From assembly GCF_007997225.1 (NCBI RefSeq), contig NZ_VORM01000004.1, positions 248,001 through 312,000 of the forward strand: a stretch of 64,000 bases of DNA, read 5' to 3'. The notes beneath the pieces are model-generated. The model did no database searches. It saw only the letters and a program-made list of their open reading frames with translations, and was not told where the DNA came from. Both the position numbers and the translations under genes were made by a program. This document shows, piece by piece, positions 35,141 through 45,258 of this stretch; position 1 is the first letter of the stretch, and the number at the start of each line of letters is the position of its first letter. Source of the stretch: Subsaximicrobium wynnwilliamsii. Lineage in GTDB: Bacteria; Bacteroidota; Bacteroidia; Flavobacteriales; Flavobacteriaceae.

Positions 35141-35344
35141 CTAAGAATGTTGAGGTTCATTACAGTTCTCGTATTGCTCTGGCGTTTTTCCGCAGAAGCC
35201 ACATGCATCTCCATCCTTATTGAGCATAGGGTTTTGACTTGCACAGGTCCCTGCAAATTTTCCGTCCTTTTTAGCCCAGATTTTTATTGCGATTCCCGCA
35301 ACGCCCAATCCCAATAGGATTAATGTGATTATGATTAATTTCAT
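35141..35344 (-). CDS. Small membrane or secreted Cys-rich protein
   Basis: A 67-residue protein with one N-terminal helix (IIITLILLGLGVAGIAIKIW) and a short Cys-rich tail. The cysteine motifs are GTCAS, CGFCGKTPEQYENC. The pattern could bind a metal or form disulfides. It is first in a three-gene unit with the glycosyltransferase and sigma factor. I recall homologues in many flavobacteria without known function. Confidence 0.75.
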   Translation of the reverse strand: MKLIIITLILLGLGVAGIAIKIWAKKDGKFAGTCASQNPMLNKDGDACGFCGKTPEQYENCNEPQHS

Positions 35345-35384
35345 AATAGATAACTATTTGCGCAAAGGTACCGATTTTGAATAA

Positions 35385-35420
35385 GAAAAGCCACTTTTGA
35401 TCAATCAAAAGTGGCTTTGC
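35385..35420 (-). terminator. Terminator after the anti-sigma factor gene
   Basis: Arms aaagccacttttga / tcaaaagtggcttt with a tcaa loop, perfect over 14 bases. Read on the minus strand it ends the sigma/anti-sigma pair. Confidence 0.88.
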
Positions 35421-35437
35421 ATAATTGAAAATTGCTA

Positions 35438-36238
35438 TTAATTATTTTTATTATTATTGAGCTCTATTTCTGCAACCGCATTGTCTGAATTGCTGTTCTT
35501 AGTCCCTTTTGGCTCTATGGTAATACTCAACCCAAGGGCATTCTCCATATATGGCATCGACTGCATCTTCTTCTCAGCAGGATTTAAGATCCCTAAACTC
35601 ACAAAATGATCCTCCATTTCTGCCCATAGATGATAATCTTCATTATCATTGATCTGGGGCAGGGTCACAACATCAATCATAGAGGTCTTATCCACGGGAT
35701 TGATGTATGCTACAGTCTTAAGATTTTTAGCGCGTGAGTTGCCTCGCATCACGTATTTTTCGGTTTCAGGATTATTAAGATCCTTAAACTGACGCATGAC
35801 TTCATCTAATTTTTTATTATTAGCATCAATATCACTTCGCAAGTCAAAAACCTCATCAACAACCACTTGGTTCTCATGTTGTAGATCTAAATTCTTTTGA
35901 TGCATTAAAAATGAGGCGCCTGCAAATAATAGTGCTGTAATACTAGCCGCAATACTGTACCACGGTGTTCTTCTTCGATCATTGGTTAAAGTGATAACCG
36001 GTGTGTTATCAACCTCAATTACTTTTTTAACATTTTCCAAAACATGTTTTGGCGCTACCACTGCGTTGGATTTTGCCAAGATCTCTAAATTGATTTGCAT
36101 TTCTTCAAAAGCCAATTCGACCTCAGGATACATCTCAATATAAGATTCCACTTTTAGATTTTCTAAAGCAGAGGTGTTTCCAAGCACGTAGCGTTCAAGC
36201 ATGTCGCTTTGTAAAAACGTATGTAATTTATTTTCCAT
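35438..36238 (-). CDS. Anti-sigma factor, RskA-like
   Basis: A 266-residue bitopic protein. A zinc-less anti-sigma N-terminus (about 1-85; LERYVLGNTSALEN, YPEVELAFEEM) precedes one membrane helix (about 92-110), a coiled coil (about 115-150) and a periplasmic RskA-type domain (DEDYHLWAEME-like). It should hold the sigma factor encoded four bases upstream at the inner membrane until a signal releases it. The signal is unknown. Confidence 0.88.
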   Translation of the reverse strand: MENKLHTFLQSDMLERYVLGNTSALENLKVESYIEMYPEVELAFEEMQINLEILAKSNAVVAPKHVLENVKKVIEVDNTPVITLTNDRRRTPWYSIAASITALLFAGASFLMHQKNLDLQHENQVVVDEVFDLRSDIDANNKKLDEVMRQFKDLNNPETEKYVMRGNSRAKNLKTVAYINPVDKTSMIDVVTLPQINDNEDYHLWAEMEDHFVSLGILNPAEKKMQSMPYMENALGLSITIEPKGTKNSNSDNAVAEIELNNNKNN

Positions 36239-36242
36239 AGTA

Positions 36243-36779
36243 TTAAATTTTTGGGACGTAAACTTTTTTAAGTTCTCTAAGGCCTATTTTTAATCTGGAT
36301 TTTATGGTACCCAACGGAATATCTAGCTCTTCACTTGCTTCTTGTTGAGTCATCCCCTCAAAAAACAAGGCTTTCAATACAATTTGGTACTTGTCCTCCA
36401 ATCGCGCAACATGCTCTTTTAAATCCATAACATCTTGATTTAAACTCGCTGTTGGTAGGATATATACGTCTGATTTATCGATTTGGACTTCCTTTTCAAA
36501 TCTATTTTTAAAACTTCGCAATTTATCTATGGCCGTATTCTTGGCTATTCGATACAACCAAGTGAATAGTTTAGCCTTGCTGGAATCGTATTTTTTACCG
36601 TTTTTCCATACCTTGATGAAGGTCTCTTGCAGTGCATCTTGAGCTAGCTCTTCATTTGAGGTGACCTGAAGGATTACACCATACAAACTATCTCCATAAT
36701 ATTCATAGAGAAGATCCAAAGCTCTTTCGTCACCTTGTTCTAATAAGGAAACAATATTTTTTTCGATTGGTGTGCTCAA
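36243..36779 (-). CDS. ECF-type RNA polymerase sigma factor with adjacent anti-sigma factor
   Basis: A 178-residue sigma factor. Region 2 (ALQETFIKVWKNGKKYD, LFTWLYRIAKNTAIDKLRSF) and region 4 (KALFFEGMTQQEASEELDIPLGTIKSR as two adjoining parts) are clear. It resembles SigK/RpoE-type factors. The anti-sigma gene starts four bases downstream, forming the normal regulated pair. It may control envelope or stress genes, including its own operon. Confidence 0.92.
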   Translation of the reverse strand: MSTPIEKNIVSLLEQGDERALDLLYEYYGDSLYGVILQVTSNEELAQDALQETFIKVWKNGKKYDSSKAKLFTWLYRIAKNTAIDKLRSFKNRFEKEVQIDKSDVYILPTASLNQDVMDLKEHVARLEDKYQIVLKALFFEGMTQQEASEELDIPLGTIKSRLKIGLRELKKVYVPKI

Positions 36780-36993
36780 AAATCAGTATTTTATTTTTTC
36801 GACTTAATAAATTCCGTCAAAGAGATCTAAATGAAAAGTTTGAACGTATCTATAGATAAAGTTGGTAAAATTAGTAAAATTATACTTAATCGGAATTGAT
36901 TAAGCATCGCAATAAATTCTTTAAAATATAATATACTTCTACCTCAAAGGTGAATTGATTAATAGCTTATTCAAATTATATTTTAAAGCATGA

Positions 36994-37020
36994 AAGGCCT
37001 CAAGAGATTGAGGCTTTTTA
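36994..37020 (-). terminator. Hairpin just after murB
   Basis: Arms gcctcaa / ttgaggc with a four-base loop, immediately past the murB stop. The T run is on the plus-strand side, so termination of murB would be imperfect. Confidence 0.55.
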
Positions 37021-37022
37021 TA

Positions 37023-38036
37023 TTATATGACATTTACCTCGGCTTCAATGTCAATCCCATAAAGTCTTGAAATGGTATTTTGAATAAGTCTTGCCAAGCC
37101 TAGAATTTCTAAACCTGTGGCACCTCCATAATTCACCAAAACCAAGGCTTGGTTTTTATGCACCCCATAATTGCCAAAAGTTTTTCCTTTAAAACCCGCA
37201 TGTTCGATGAGCCATCCAGCAGGCACTTTTACCTCAGTGTCTGATATTGGATAGCTTGGCATCCCTTCAAAGGATTTTCTTAATTTTTCGAGTTGTGCTA
37301 TAGAAATGATTGGGTTTTTAAAAAAGCTCCCGCTATTTCCTATCTTTTTTGGGTCTGGCAGCTTACTCTGCCTAATTGCAATGACCGCTTCAGAAACATC
37401 TTTCAAACTTGGATTGGAAATCTGCCGTTGCTCGAGTTGGGATGAAATAGCACCATAGGTCGTTTTAAGCACATGCGCCTCTTTACTAAGTTCGAAAACA
37501 ACACTGGTTATGATATACTGGCCTTTCAACTGGGACTTAAACACAGAATCCCGATATCCAAAATCACAATCTTCCTTATAAAATGTTTTGACTTTACCAG
37601 TCTCAACATGTACAGCATCACACGATCGAAATGTATCTTTCAACTCAACGCCATAAGCACCAATATTTTGGATTGGCGCAGTACCCACATTGCCTGGGAT
37701 AAGCGACAGGTTTTCCAATCCGCCAAAATCATGGTCTATGGTATATAGCACGAAGTCATGCCAATTCTCACCGGCACAGACTTTGACCCAAACACCTTTT
37801 GGAGTTTCTTTTATAACCTCAATGCCTTTTATATCAATAAGAATCACGAGTGCATCCACATCCTTGGTAAGCAACATATTACTGCCGCCGCCAAGAATAA
37901 GCTTTTTGGGGTACTCCTTTTTACGCAACAGGGTTTGTAAATCTGAAACCGAATGAATGGAGACAAAGTGCTTTGCCTTGACATCAATGCCAAAAGTATT
38001 TAAAGTTTTTAATGATATATTGGTTTCAATATGCAT
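37023..38036 (-). CDS. murB: UDP-N-acetylenolpyruvoylglucosamine reductase
   Basis: A 337-residue MurB of the E. coli type. FAD-binding domain (KKLILGGGSNMLLTKD near 45, PGNVGTAPIQNIGAYGVEL near 115) and the catalytic serine loop (GNSGSFFKNP, near 240). It makes UDP-MurNAc in peptidoglycan synthesis. Its ATG directly abuts the stop codon of the upstream aminotransferase gene, so the two are read together. Confidence 0.96.
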   Translation of the reverse strand: MHIETNISLKTLNTFGIDVKAKHFVSIHSVSDLQTLLRKKEYPKKLILGGGSNMLLTKDVDALVILIDIKGIEVIKETPKGVWVKVCAGENWHDFVLYTIDHDFGGLENLSLIPGNVGTAPIQNIGAYGVELKDTFRSCDAVHVETGKVKTFYKEDCDFGYRDSVFKSQLKGQYIITSVVFELSKEAHVLKTTYGAISSQLEQRQISNPSLKDVSEAVIAIRQSKLPDPKKIGNSGSFFKNPIISIAQLEKLRKSFEGMPSYPISDTEVKVPAGWLIEHAGFKGKTFGNYGVHKNQALVLVNYGGATGLEILGLARLIQNTISRLYGIDIEAEVNVI

Positions 38037-39227
38037 CTAATCGCGATAAACTTTGAGAGCCTTACCCAAAATCGCGACTGCTTTTACCAAGCTCGCTTTG
38101 TTGAGCACATAAGCCAATCTTACCTGATTTTGACCGACGTTATTGGTAGAGTAAAAACCGGCAGCAGGAGCCACCATGACGGTTTCCCCATCAACGTCAA
38201 ATTCTTCCAACAGCCATTGTGCAAATTTATCGGCATTATTGATAGGCAGTTCTGCAATACAATAAAAAGCCCCTTGTGGTTTAGCCACTTTAACACCATC
38301 AATTTTTTCCAGTTCTTCAATGAGCACGTTACGACGTTCAACGTATTCCTCAATGACATCGTCAAAGTAAGATTGTGGTGTATCCAATGCTGCTTCGCTT
38401 GCGATTTGCGCGAGTGTTGGAGGGCTCAATCTCGCCTGTGCGAATTTGAGTGCTGTAGCAATAACCTCTTTATTTCTGGACACCAAGTAACCAATTCTGG
38501 CACCACACATGCTGTAACGTTTAGAAACAGAATCGATCATGATGGCATGCTCTTTCAAACTCTCTTCCTGCATGATGCTGTAAAACTCTTTATCGTCGTA
38601 CACAAACTCTCTATAAACCTCATCAGCAATGATAAATAAATCATGTTTTACAGCGATCTCTGCCAACTTTTTGATTTCTTCTTTTGAATAGAGATAACCA
38701 GTTGGATTACCGGGATTACAAATTAGGATAGCTTTTGTTTTTGGCGTGATGAGTTTTTCAAATTCAGCAATTTCTGGTAAGGCAAAATTATCCTCAAATT
38801 TCGAAATCACAGGCACGACTTTAACATCTGAAGCTATTGAAAACCCATTATAATTGGCATAAAATGGTTCTGGGATAATAATCTCATCGTCAGAATCCAT
38901 TATGCTTCCGAAGGCAAAAAGCAAGGCTTCACTACCACCAGTAGTCACTATGATATCATCGTGATTGACATCAATACTGTTTTTGGCGTAATACTTGGCG
39001 ATTTTTTTTCGGTATTCTTCAGAACCTTCTGAGCGGGTATAACTTAAAATATCCAAAGAGTGCACTCGTACTGCATCCATGGCGATTTCAGGCGTCTTTA
39101 TGTCGGGTTGACCAATGTTGAGATGATAAACAATTTTTCCTTTTTTATAAGCTGCTTCAGCAAAAGGAACCAATTTTCGAATTGGCGATTGTGGCATGGA
39201 TTGCCCTTTTTCAGAAATCTTTGGCAT
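38037..39227 (-). CDS. Class I/II PLP-dependent aminotransferase
   Basis: A 396-residue fold-type I aminotransferase. Substrate and cofactor motifs: LNIGQPDIKTP, TTGGSEALLFA, NPGNPTGYLYS, IADEVYREFVY and the PLP lysine in SVSKRYSMCGARIGY. It is closest to aspartate or aromatic aminotransferases of the AspC/PatA type. The precise substrate cannot be read from sequence. Coupled to murB with no spacing. Confidence 0.9.
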   Translation of the reverse strand: MPKISEKGQSMPQSPIRKLVPFAEAAYKKGKIVYHLNIGQPDIKTPEIAMDAVRVHSLDILSYTRSEGSEEYRKKIAKYYAKNSIDVNHDDIIVTTGGSEALLFAFGSIMDSDDEIIIPEPFYANYNGFSIASDVKVVPVISKFEDNFALPEIAEFEKLITPKTKAILICNPGNPTGYLYSKEEIKKLAEIAVKHDLFIIADEVYREFVYDDKEFYSIMQEESLKEHAIMIDSVSKRYSMCGARIGYLVSRNKEVIATALKFAQARLSPPTLAQIASEAALDTPQSYFDDVIEEYVERRNVLIEELEKIDGVKVAKPQGAFYCIAELPINNADKFAQWLLEEFDVDGETVMVAPAAGFYSTNNVGQNQVRLAYVLNKASLVKAVAILGKALKVYRD

Positions 39228-39331
39228 AGTTGAAAATTAAGCTGCAAAGTTCTGAAAATATTATGGAACCGCCTTTAAAAAGCCACTATATTAACTTAAT
39301 ATTTAATCAAGGATTTGTAACTTAGTAAATA

Positions 39332-40687
39332 ATGATCATAACCTATATCAAATATGCCCTGTGCTTTTTTATCTTCACTTTAGGAGCACCGGAGGTATTC
39401 GCCCAAAATAAGTTTAACCTACCTACCAAAGACCAGGACAAAATAAGATTTGAGCTTATCAACAACCTTATCATTTTGCCCGTGGAGCTCAATGGTGTAA
39501 AGCTTTCCTTCCTGTTGGATTCTGGAGTAAGCAAACCCATTTTATTCAATATCACAAACACCGATTCCCTACAGATCAACGAGGTGGAAACGATTTTTCT
39601 TCGAGGGCTCGGTGGAGGGGAAGCGGTAAGAGCCTTAAGGTCCCGAAGGAATTTTATAAAGATCGGCGATGCGATCAACATCAACCAGGATATTTATGTT
39701 GTATTTGATCAAAGCATCAATTTCACTCCTAGACTGGGCGTTCCCATCCATGGCATCATAGGCTACGACCTTTTTAAAGACTTTGTTGTGGAGATCAATT
39801 ACAGAAGAAAATTCATAAAACTTCACAAGCCAGAAACCTATACCTACAAGGATTGTAGAAAATGTACTTCCTTTAACCTGAACTTCCATAATGACAAACC
39901 TTACATAGAAGGCAATATCGAAATCGCTGATCAGTCTAAAAAAGTAAAATTATTGATTGATTCTGGCAGTTCCGATGGACTTTGGCTTTTCGAAAATGAC
40001 AGTATTGGGATCATTTCAGACAGCATCAATTATTTTGAGGATTTTCTCGGTAGAGGACTCAGCGGTAATGTGTATGGCAAACGCTCTAAAATTGATGCAT
40101 TTAGCTTGGACAAATTTCAATTGACCAATGTTAACGTGGCGTTTCCAGATTCTACCTCCATAAGTCACGCTAGACTCATACAAGACCGCAATGGCAGCCT
40201 TTCTGGAGAAATCCTAAAACGGTTTCACGTTATAATGGATTACCCCAACTCTAAAATTTCGCTTCGGAAAAATAAAAATTTCAATGATGATTTCAGATAC
40301 AATCGCAGCGGTATTGTCTTAGAACAACGAGGCCAAAGAATTGTGCAAGAACGAAACAGCGCGCCTGTATTTGATTCTTACGGCAATGATAAAAGAGTTG
40401 CTTTTGTAATAGATCGAGCAGGTTACTACAGTTACAAATTGCAACCCGCCTTCAAAATCGTGGATCTCAGGAAAAACTCTCCAGCCGAAAAAAGTGGTCT
40501 CATGACTAACGATCAGCTTTTATCCATCAACGGGAAGTCGACGCTTAACCTCAAACTGGAAGATATCATGGGTTTTTTTCAAGCAGATTATGGCAAAACA
40601 ATTCGGGTTACCATAGAGCGCGATACTGAAATAATGAAATTCCAATTTGACTTGGAAAACCCCTTCAAACAAGAAAAACTCCCATGA
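39332..40687 (+). CDS. Periplasmic double retropepsin-like aspartyl protease with PDZ domain
   Basis: A 451-residue secreted protein (signal peptide to FAQ, about residue 25). Two aspartyl-protease halves are present: LSFLLDSGVSKPI (about 57-69) and KLLIDSGSSDGLW (about 208-220), each with the DSG catalytic motif. A PDZ domain follows (about 360-445; DLRKNSPAEKSGLMTNDQLL). Such proteins are common in Bacteroidota; their substrates are not known. The TGA stop lies in the loop of the terminator hairpin. Confidence 0.88.
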   Translation: MIITYIKYALCFFIFTLGAPEVFAQNKFNLPTKDQDKIRFELINNLIILPVELNGVKLSFLLDSGVSKPILFNITNTDSLQINEVETIFLRGLGGGEAVRALRSRRNFIKIGDAININQDIYVVFDQSINFTPRLGVPIHGIIGYDLFKDFVVEINYRRKFIKLHKPETYTYKDCRKCTSFNLNFHNDKPYIEGNIEIADQSKKVKLLIDSGSSDGLWLFENDSIGIISDSINYFEDFLGRGLSGNVYGKRSKIDAFSLDKFQLTNVNVAFPDSTSISHARLIQDRNGSLSGEILKRFHVIMDYPNSKISLRKNKNFNDDFRYNRSGIVLEQRGQRIVQERNSAPVFDSYGNDKRVAFVIDRAGYYSYKLQPAFKIVDLRKNSPAEKSGLMTNDQLLSINGKSTLNLKLEDIMGFFQADYGKTIRVTIERDTEIMKFQFDLENPFKQEKLP

Positions 40688-40702
40688 TTGGGAGTTTTTA
40701 AT
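40674..40702. terminator. Terminator overlapping the stop codon of the retropepsin gene
   Basis: Perfect ten-base arms (aaaactccca / tgggagtttt) with the TGA stop in the loop. An A run precedes and a T run follows, so it can also terminate the convergent DUF1573 gene. Confidence 0.88.
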
Positions 40703-40722
40703 GCTATCTAATACTATGTAGT

Positions 40723-41151
40723 TTATTGTTCCATAACGCTTTTGTCACGTTTCTCCAAAACACTATTCTTACTTGAATCAACAACCAAACCTTTGATCTT
40801 CAAAGCTACTGTTGGAGTTTCAGCATTTGAGCTCACGGTAATCGTTTTTCTAATGGGATTTACCCTGTTGGTATCATATTTTACAGAGATCTCTCCTGTT
40901 TCTCCAGGCATGATTGGACCGTCTGGTTTTTTAGGCACCGTACAGCCGCAAGTGGATTTCACATTCGAAATAATCAAAGGGGCATTTCCAGTGTTTGTGA
41001 ATTCAAAAACACGCACCCCATCAGATCCCTTTTCAATAGTGCCATAGTCAATCACATCAGACTTAAATTCTATTTTGGCTACTTTCTCTTGGGCAAAAGC
41101 ACCAAGGCTCATGAAAGCTACACATAAAACAATCGCTAAATTTTTCATCAT
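40723..41151 (-). CDS. DUF1573 domain protein, secreted
   Basis: A 142-residue protein with a signal peptide (to GAFAQ, about residue 21) and one immunoglobulin-like DUF1573 domain (FTNTGNAPLIISNVKSTCGC, PGETGEISVKYDT). Such proteins are abundant in Bacteroidota and presumed periplasmic or outer-membrane associated. The function is unknown. It has a good promoter of its own. Confidence 0.85.
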   Translation of the reverse strand: MMKNLAIVLCVAFMSLGAFAQEKVAKIEFKSDVIDYGTIEKGSDGVRVFEFTNTGNAPLIISNVKSTCGCTVPKKPDGPIMPGETGEISVKYDTNRVNPIRKTITVSSNAETPTVALKIKGLVVDSSKNSVLEKRDKSVMEQ

Positions 41152-41175
41152 TTTTAATTTTAAAATTGATTAAGT

Positions 41176-41206
41176 CAAAATTACTCTCTTTTGGTCGTTT
41201 TGCAAA
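41176..41206 (-). promoter_or_regulatory. Bacteroidota-type promoter for the DUF1573 gene
   Basis: On the minus strand, TTTG (41203-41206), a 19-base spacer and TAATTTTG (41176-41183) match the -33/-7 consensus. Transcription would start about 18 bases before the gene. Confidence 0.7.
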
Positions 41207-41299
41207 ATAAATTAGATGTATGACCACTATTGTTAACATTTAAAAGCTATTCGCAGTCAATATTCATTCCAATCATTTCGCAAAAAAAGAATTAGTAAG

Positions 41300-41307
41300 T
41301 ACTTTTG
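41300..41307 (+). promoter_or_regulatory. Putative -7 element for valS (TACTTTTG)
   Basis: A perfect TAnnTTTG match 31 bases before the chosen valS ATG. The -33 position reads TTTC at 20 bases' spacing. It supports starting valS at 41338, downstream of this box. Confidence 0.45.
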
Positions 41308-41337
41308 TTGGTTATAAAGCAAAAACAATACCAAAGT

Positions 41338-43968
41338 ATGGAAATCCCTTCAAAGTATTCGGCGGAAGCTGTTGAGAACAAATGGTATAACTACTGGATG
41401 CAGCATGGTTATTTTAACTCAAAACCAGACGATAGAGAACCTTACACCATTGTGATCCCACCACCAAATGTAACTGGAGTATTGCATATGGGCCACATGC
41501 TTAACAATACCATACAGGATGTTTTGATTCGTCGGGCGCGTTTACAAGGAAAAAATGCCTGTTGGGTGCCAGGTACAGACCATGCTTCCATCGCTACGGA
41601 AGCTAAGGTAGTCGCAAAATTGAGAGCTCAGGGTATTGATAAAAATAACCTAACTAGAGACGAATTTTTAAAACACGCTTGGGATTGGACCAATGAATAC
41701 GGTGGTGTTATCTTAGAACAGCTCAAAAAATTAGGCTGCTCTTGCGATTGGGAGCGCACCAAATTCACCATGGATGATGACATGAATGAATCGGTCATTA
41801 AAGTTTTTGTTGACCTATATAACAAGGGTCTCATCTATAGAGGCTATCGCATGGTCAATTGGGATCCTGAGGCCAAAACCACCTTGTCTGACGAGGAAGT
41901 CATTCATTTGGAACGTACCGATAAACTCTATTACGTCAACTATAAAATCCAAGATGATGATGGCTACGTGACGCTTGCCACCACGCGTCCCGAAACCATT
42001 TTGGGCGATACTGCCGTTTGTGTCAATCCAAATGACGAGCGCTATGCCCATTTAAAAGGAAAGCATGTGATCGTACCAATTTGCAATCGCGTGGTACCCA
42101 TTATTTTTGACGATTATGTAGATATGGAATTTGGAACAGGATGTCTCAAAATCACACCTGCACATGATGTGAATGATAAAGCGATTGGTCAGAGACACCA
42201 CTTGGAGATTATCGATATTCTCAATGATGATGCCACCTTAAATAGCTACGGAATGCATCACCAAGGCAAGGACCGCGTCGCTGCTCGTATGGCTGTGGCA
42301 CAAGAATTGGATGAGATGTCCATCTTGGTTAAAACGGAAGACATTACGCACAAAGTAGGAACTTCCGAACGTACCAGAGCAGTGATAGAACCGCGTTTGT
42401 CTGACCAATGGTTCCTCAAAATGGAAGACTTGGCCAAACCTGCCATTAAAGCTGTTTTGGAAGATGAAACGGTAAAACTGTTTCCGAAGCGTTTCAACAA
42501 CACTTACCGTCATTGGATGGAAAACATTCGCGATTGGAATATTTCCAGACAGTTGCTTTGGGGGCAACAGATTCCTGCCTACTATTATGGAGATGGCAAG
42601 GAAGATTTCGTTGTGGCCGAAAGCATAGAAGAAGCACTGAAACTGGCACAGGAAAGATCAAATAATCCGAAACTAAATATTAGCGATTTGAGACAGGAAA
42701 CCGATGCACTTGACACTTGGTTTTCGTCTTGGCTTTGGCCAATAAGCGTTTTTGATGGCATTAGAAATCCTGAAAACGAAGACATCAACTACTACTACCC
42801 TACCAACGATTTGGTCACTGGCCCAGACATTCTGTTCTTTTGGGTGGCGCGCATGATCGTTGCTGGCTTTGAATACAGAAACGAAAGGCCTTTCGAGAAC
42901 GTTTACCTTACAGGCTTGGTGCGTGACAAACAACGTCGGAAAATGTCTAAATCCCTAGGTAATTCTCCCGATGCCTTAAAACTCATAAAAGATTACGGTG
43001 CCGATGGCGTTCGAGTTGGCCTCCTATTAAGTGCCGCTGCTGGCAATGACTTGATGTTTGATGAGGATTTATGTGGCCAGGGCAAAGGCTTCTCCAATAA
43101 AATTTGGAATGCTTTCAGACTTGTTCAAGGATGGGAAGTCGCAAACATTGAACAGCCAGAAGCCTCAAAATTGGCTATAGAATGGTTTGAGCATAAATTC
43201 CAAAGTGCCCTGGTCGAAATTGAAGACCATTACAGTAAATACAGATTGAGCGACGTGTTGATGACTGCCTACAAATTGGTTTGGGACGACTTTTGTTCTT
43301 GGCTTTTGGAAATGATTAAACCTGCTTACCAGCAACCTATTGATGCCAAAACCTTTAAGGAGGTTACTGCCATTTTTGAAAACAATCTCAAGATTCTGCA
43401 CCCGTTTATGCCTTTTATCACTGAAGAAATCTGGCAGTACACCAAAGAGCGCAGTCCTGAAGAAGCCTTGATCGTCGCCAAATATCCTGAAATGACAGCC
43501 TTTGATTCCAAACTCATCTCCGATTTTGAAACAGTCAAAGACGTGGTCTCGGGAATAAGAACCATTAGAACAGATAAAAACATTCCTTTTAAGGATACCA
43601 TCGAGCTCATGGCGCTCAACAACGAAAATTTGGATGAACGCTACAACAGCGTGATTACAAAGCTGGGCAATATCTCAACATTAAAATCAGTGACCGAACC
43701 TGTTGAAGGCGCGCTGACCTTCAGAGTATTATCCAATGAATATTTCATCCCAATTTCTGGAGCTATCGATGTGGAGGCCGAAATCGCAAAGCTTTCCGAA
43801 GAATTGAAATATACTGAAGGCTTCTTGAAATCAGTTCAAGGCAAGCTCAAAAACGAACGCTTCGTCAACAATGCTCCCGATGCAGTCGTGGCTTCAGAAC
43901 GCAAGAAAGAGGCAGATGCCTTGGCAACCGTAGAAACCTTGAAAGCGAGTTTGAAGAATCTTAAATAA
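41338..43968 (+). CDS. valS: Valyl-tRNA synthetase
   Basis: An 876-residue class I synthetase. HIGH motif in [15 protein letters not shown], editing domain ([13 protein letters not shown]), KMSKS in [14 protein letters not shown], anticodon-binding domain, and a C-terminal tRNA-binding coiled coil (about the last 65 residues). The frame opens with a TTG at 41305, but the ATG at 41338 gives the normal start ([13 protein letters not shown]). It charges tRNA-Val. Its T-run/-7 context suggests an own promoter. Confidence 0.96.
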   Translation: MEIPSKYSAEAVENKWYNYWMQHGYFNSKPDDREPYTIVIPPPNVTGVLHMGHMLNNTIQDVLIRRARLQGKNACWVPGTDHASIATEAKVVAKLRAQGIDKNNLTRDEFLKHAWDWTNEYGGVILEQLKKLGCSCDWERTKFTMDDDMNESVIKVFVDLYNKGLIYRGYRMVNWDPEAKTTLSDEEVIHLERTDKLYYVNYKIQDDDGYVTLATTRPETILGDTAVCVNPNDERYAHLKGKHVIVPICNRVVPIIFDDYVDMEFGTGCLKITPAHDVNDKAIGQRHHLEIIDILNDDATLNSYGMHHQGKDRVAARMAVAQELDEMSILVKTEDITHKVGTSERTRAVIEPRLSDQWFLKMEDLAKPAIKAVLEDETVKLFPKRFNNTYRHWMENIRDWNISRQLLWGQQIPAYYYGDGKEDFVVAESIEEALKLAQERSNNPKLNISDLRQETDALDTWFSSWLWPISVFDGIRNPENEDINYYYPTNDLVTGPDILFFWVARMIVAGFEYRNERPFENVYLTGLVRDKQRRKMSKSLGNSPDALKLIKDYGADGVRVGLLLSAAAGNDLMFDEDLCGQGKGFSNKIWNAFRLVQGWEVANIEQPEASKLAIEWFEHKFQSALVEIEDHYSKYRLSDVLMTAYKLVWDDFCSWLLEMIKPAYQQPIDAKTFKEVTAIFENNLKILHPFMPFITEEIWQYTKERSPEEALIVAKYPEMTAFDSKLISDFETVKDVVSGIRTIRTDKNIPFKDTIELMALNNENLDERYNSVITKLGNISTLKSVTEPVEGALTFRVLSNEYFIPISGAIDVEAEIAKLSEELKYTEGFLKSVQGKLKNERFVNNAPDAVVASERKKEADALATVETLKASLKNLK

Positions 43969-43999
43969 CAATTAACACAACACTAAAACCACCAAACCA

Positions 44000-44686
44000 A
44001 TGATCAGAACACTTACATGTATCGCGCTCTTTTCAGTAATGCTAGGCTGCAAATCTGAAACGAAGAAAACCGATGACACATCGGCAAATCCTTCCGAAGA
44101 AAAAGTAGAACTCACTGCTTTCGAGAATATTGCTAAAGCGTATGGCATAGACAAATGGAAGGATGTTAAAGAAATCGATTTTACTTTTAATGTGGATACC
44201 GATGGCAAACATTTTCAACGTGCGTGGCAATGGCAGCCAAAGACAAATGATGTCGTCATGATGACCGAAAAAGACACCGTTCGTTACAACAGGGCTTCCG
44301 TGGATAGCTTATCATTAAAGGCCGATCAAGCATTTATCAATGATAAATTTTGGTTGCTTTCTCCATTTCAGTTGGTTTGGGATGAAGACGTACACATTTC
44401 AGTTCCTGTTAAAGAAGCTGCTCCAATATCTAAAACTCAATTGAACAAAATCACACTCACTTACCTTGGGGATCAAGGGTACACACCAGGCGACGCTTAC
44501 GATTTTTTCTATGACGATGATTACATGATCAAAGAGTGGAATTACAGAAAAGGCAACAGCGAAACCCCAACCATGAGCACGACCTTTGAGAATCACGAAG
44601 ATTTTGACGGCATTAAAATCGCCAAAGATCACAAAAAAGCAGATGCCGATTGGAATCTCTTCTTCAGTGACATCAAAATCAAGTAA
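44000..44686 (+). CDS. Hypothetical lipoprotein
   Basis: A 228-residue protein with a lipoprotein signal (VMLGCKSETKK, Cys about residue 17). A low-complexity linker is followed by a domain rich in acidic and aromatic residues (FNVDTDGKHFQRAWQWQP, DAYDFFYDDDYMIKEWNYR). I do not recognise the family. It starts 31 bases after valS and is ended by a strong terminator. Confidence 0.75.
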   Translation: MIRTLTCIALFSVMLGCKSETKKTDDTSANPSEEKVELTAFENIAKAYGIDKWKDVKEIDFTFNVDTDGKHFQRAWQWQPKTNDVVMMTEKDTVRYNRASVDSLSLKADQAFINDKFWLLSPFQLVWDEDVHISVPVKEAAPISKTQLNKITLTYLGDQGYTPGDAYDFFYDDDYMIKEWNYRKGNSETPTMSTTFENHEDFDGIKIAKDHKKADADWNLFFSDIKIK

Positions 44687-44808
44687 GGGTTCAAATCTTA
44701 AAGAAATGCTAAAGTTAGCATTTCCAAGGGTTTCGATAATCCAAGCATGAAACTATAGACGTATATAAGATATACCAATTGAAAATTCCGCTTTACGCGC
44801 CTATATAT

Positions 44809-44850
44809 CGAAAGCGCTTCAACCTAAACCGTTGAAGCGCTTTTTTTGTT
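44809..44850 (+). terminator. Rho-independent terminator after the lipoprotein gene
   Basis: Arms aaagcgcttcaac / gttgaagcgcttt, seven-base loop, then a long T run. Confidence 0.93.
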
Positions 44851-44960
44851 GTGCTTTTCTTCGGAAGGATTTTCAGCTTTCAATACATTTTCAGTCTTAT
44901 CAATGCTTACTAAAACAGTAGTCTAAAATTTCAAAATCGTCATGCAAAACATGTTAATGC

Positions 44961-45008
44961 GACCTGCAAGGTTTCAGAAACCTTGTAGATTTGAAGTTCT
45001 GTAGGTCT
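44961..45008. repeat. Palindromic repeat, gacct...aggtc family
   Basis: An eight-base palindrome (caaggttt / aaaccttg, 44967-44985) sits inside wider arms gacctgca / tgtaggtc. Related to the elements at 48730 and 51501. The rest of the 410-base interval between the terminator and kynU holds only the heptad array at 45211. Confidence 0.65.
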
Positions 45009-45210
45009 TGCGAATAATTTAATTAAACCTTAAAGGAGATTGCTCCTCCAATAATTATCGGGAGAAGCAAAAACACCTTGCAAGTTCAACCTAGTCGTAA
45101 TAAACGTGCTGCCCTTGATGGTGTTTTTTACCGACATGCCGTTTGAGAGAACTTAAGATCAAAGTGAGATCATCCAATTGCAGATATTCATAAATTTCAC
45201 GTTTTTGGAC

Positions 45211-45245
45211 TTGGTTCTTGCCTCTTGCTTCATGCTTCTTGGTTT
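45211..45245 (+). repeat. Heptad tandem array before kynU
   Basis: Five degenerate 7-base units (ttggttc, ttgcctc, ttgcttc, atgcttc, ttggttt) end 13 bases before the kynU frame. Confidence 0.7.
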
Positions 45246-45258
45246 ATAATCCTTATTT

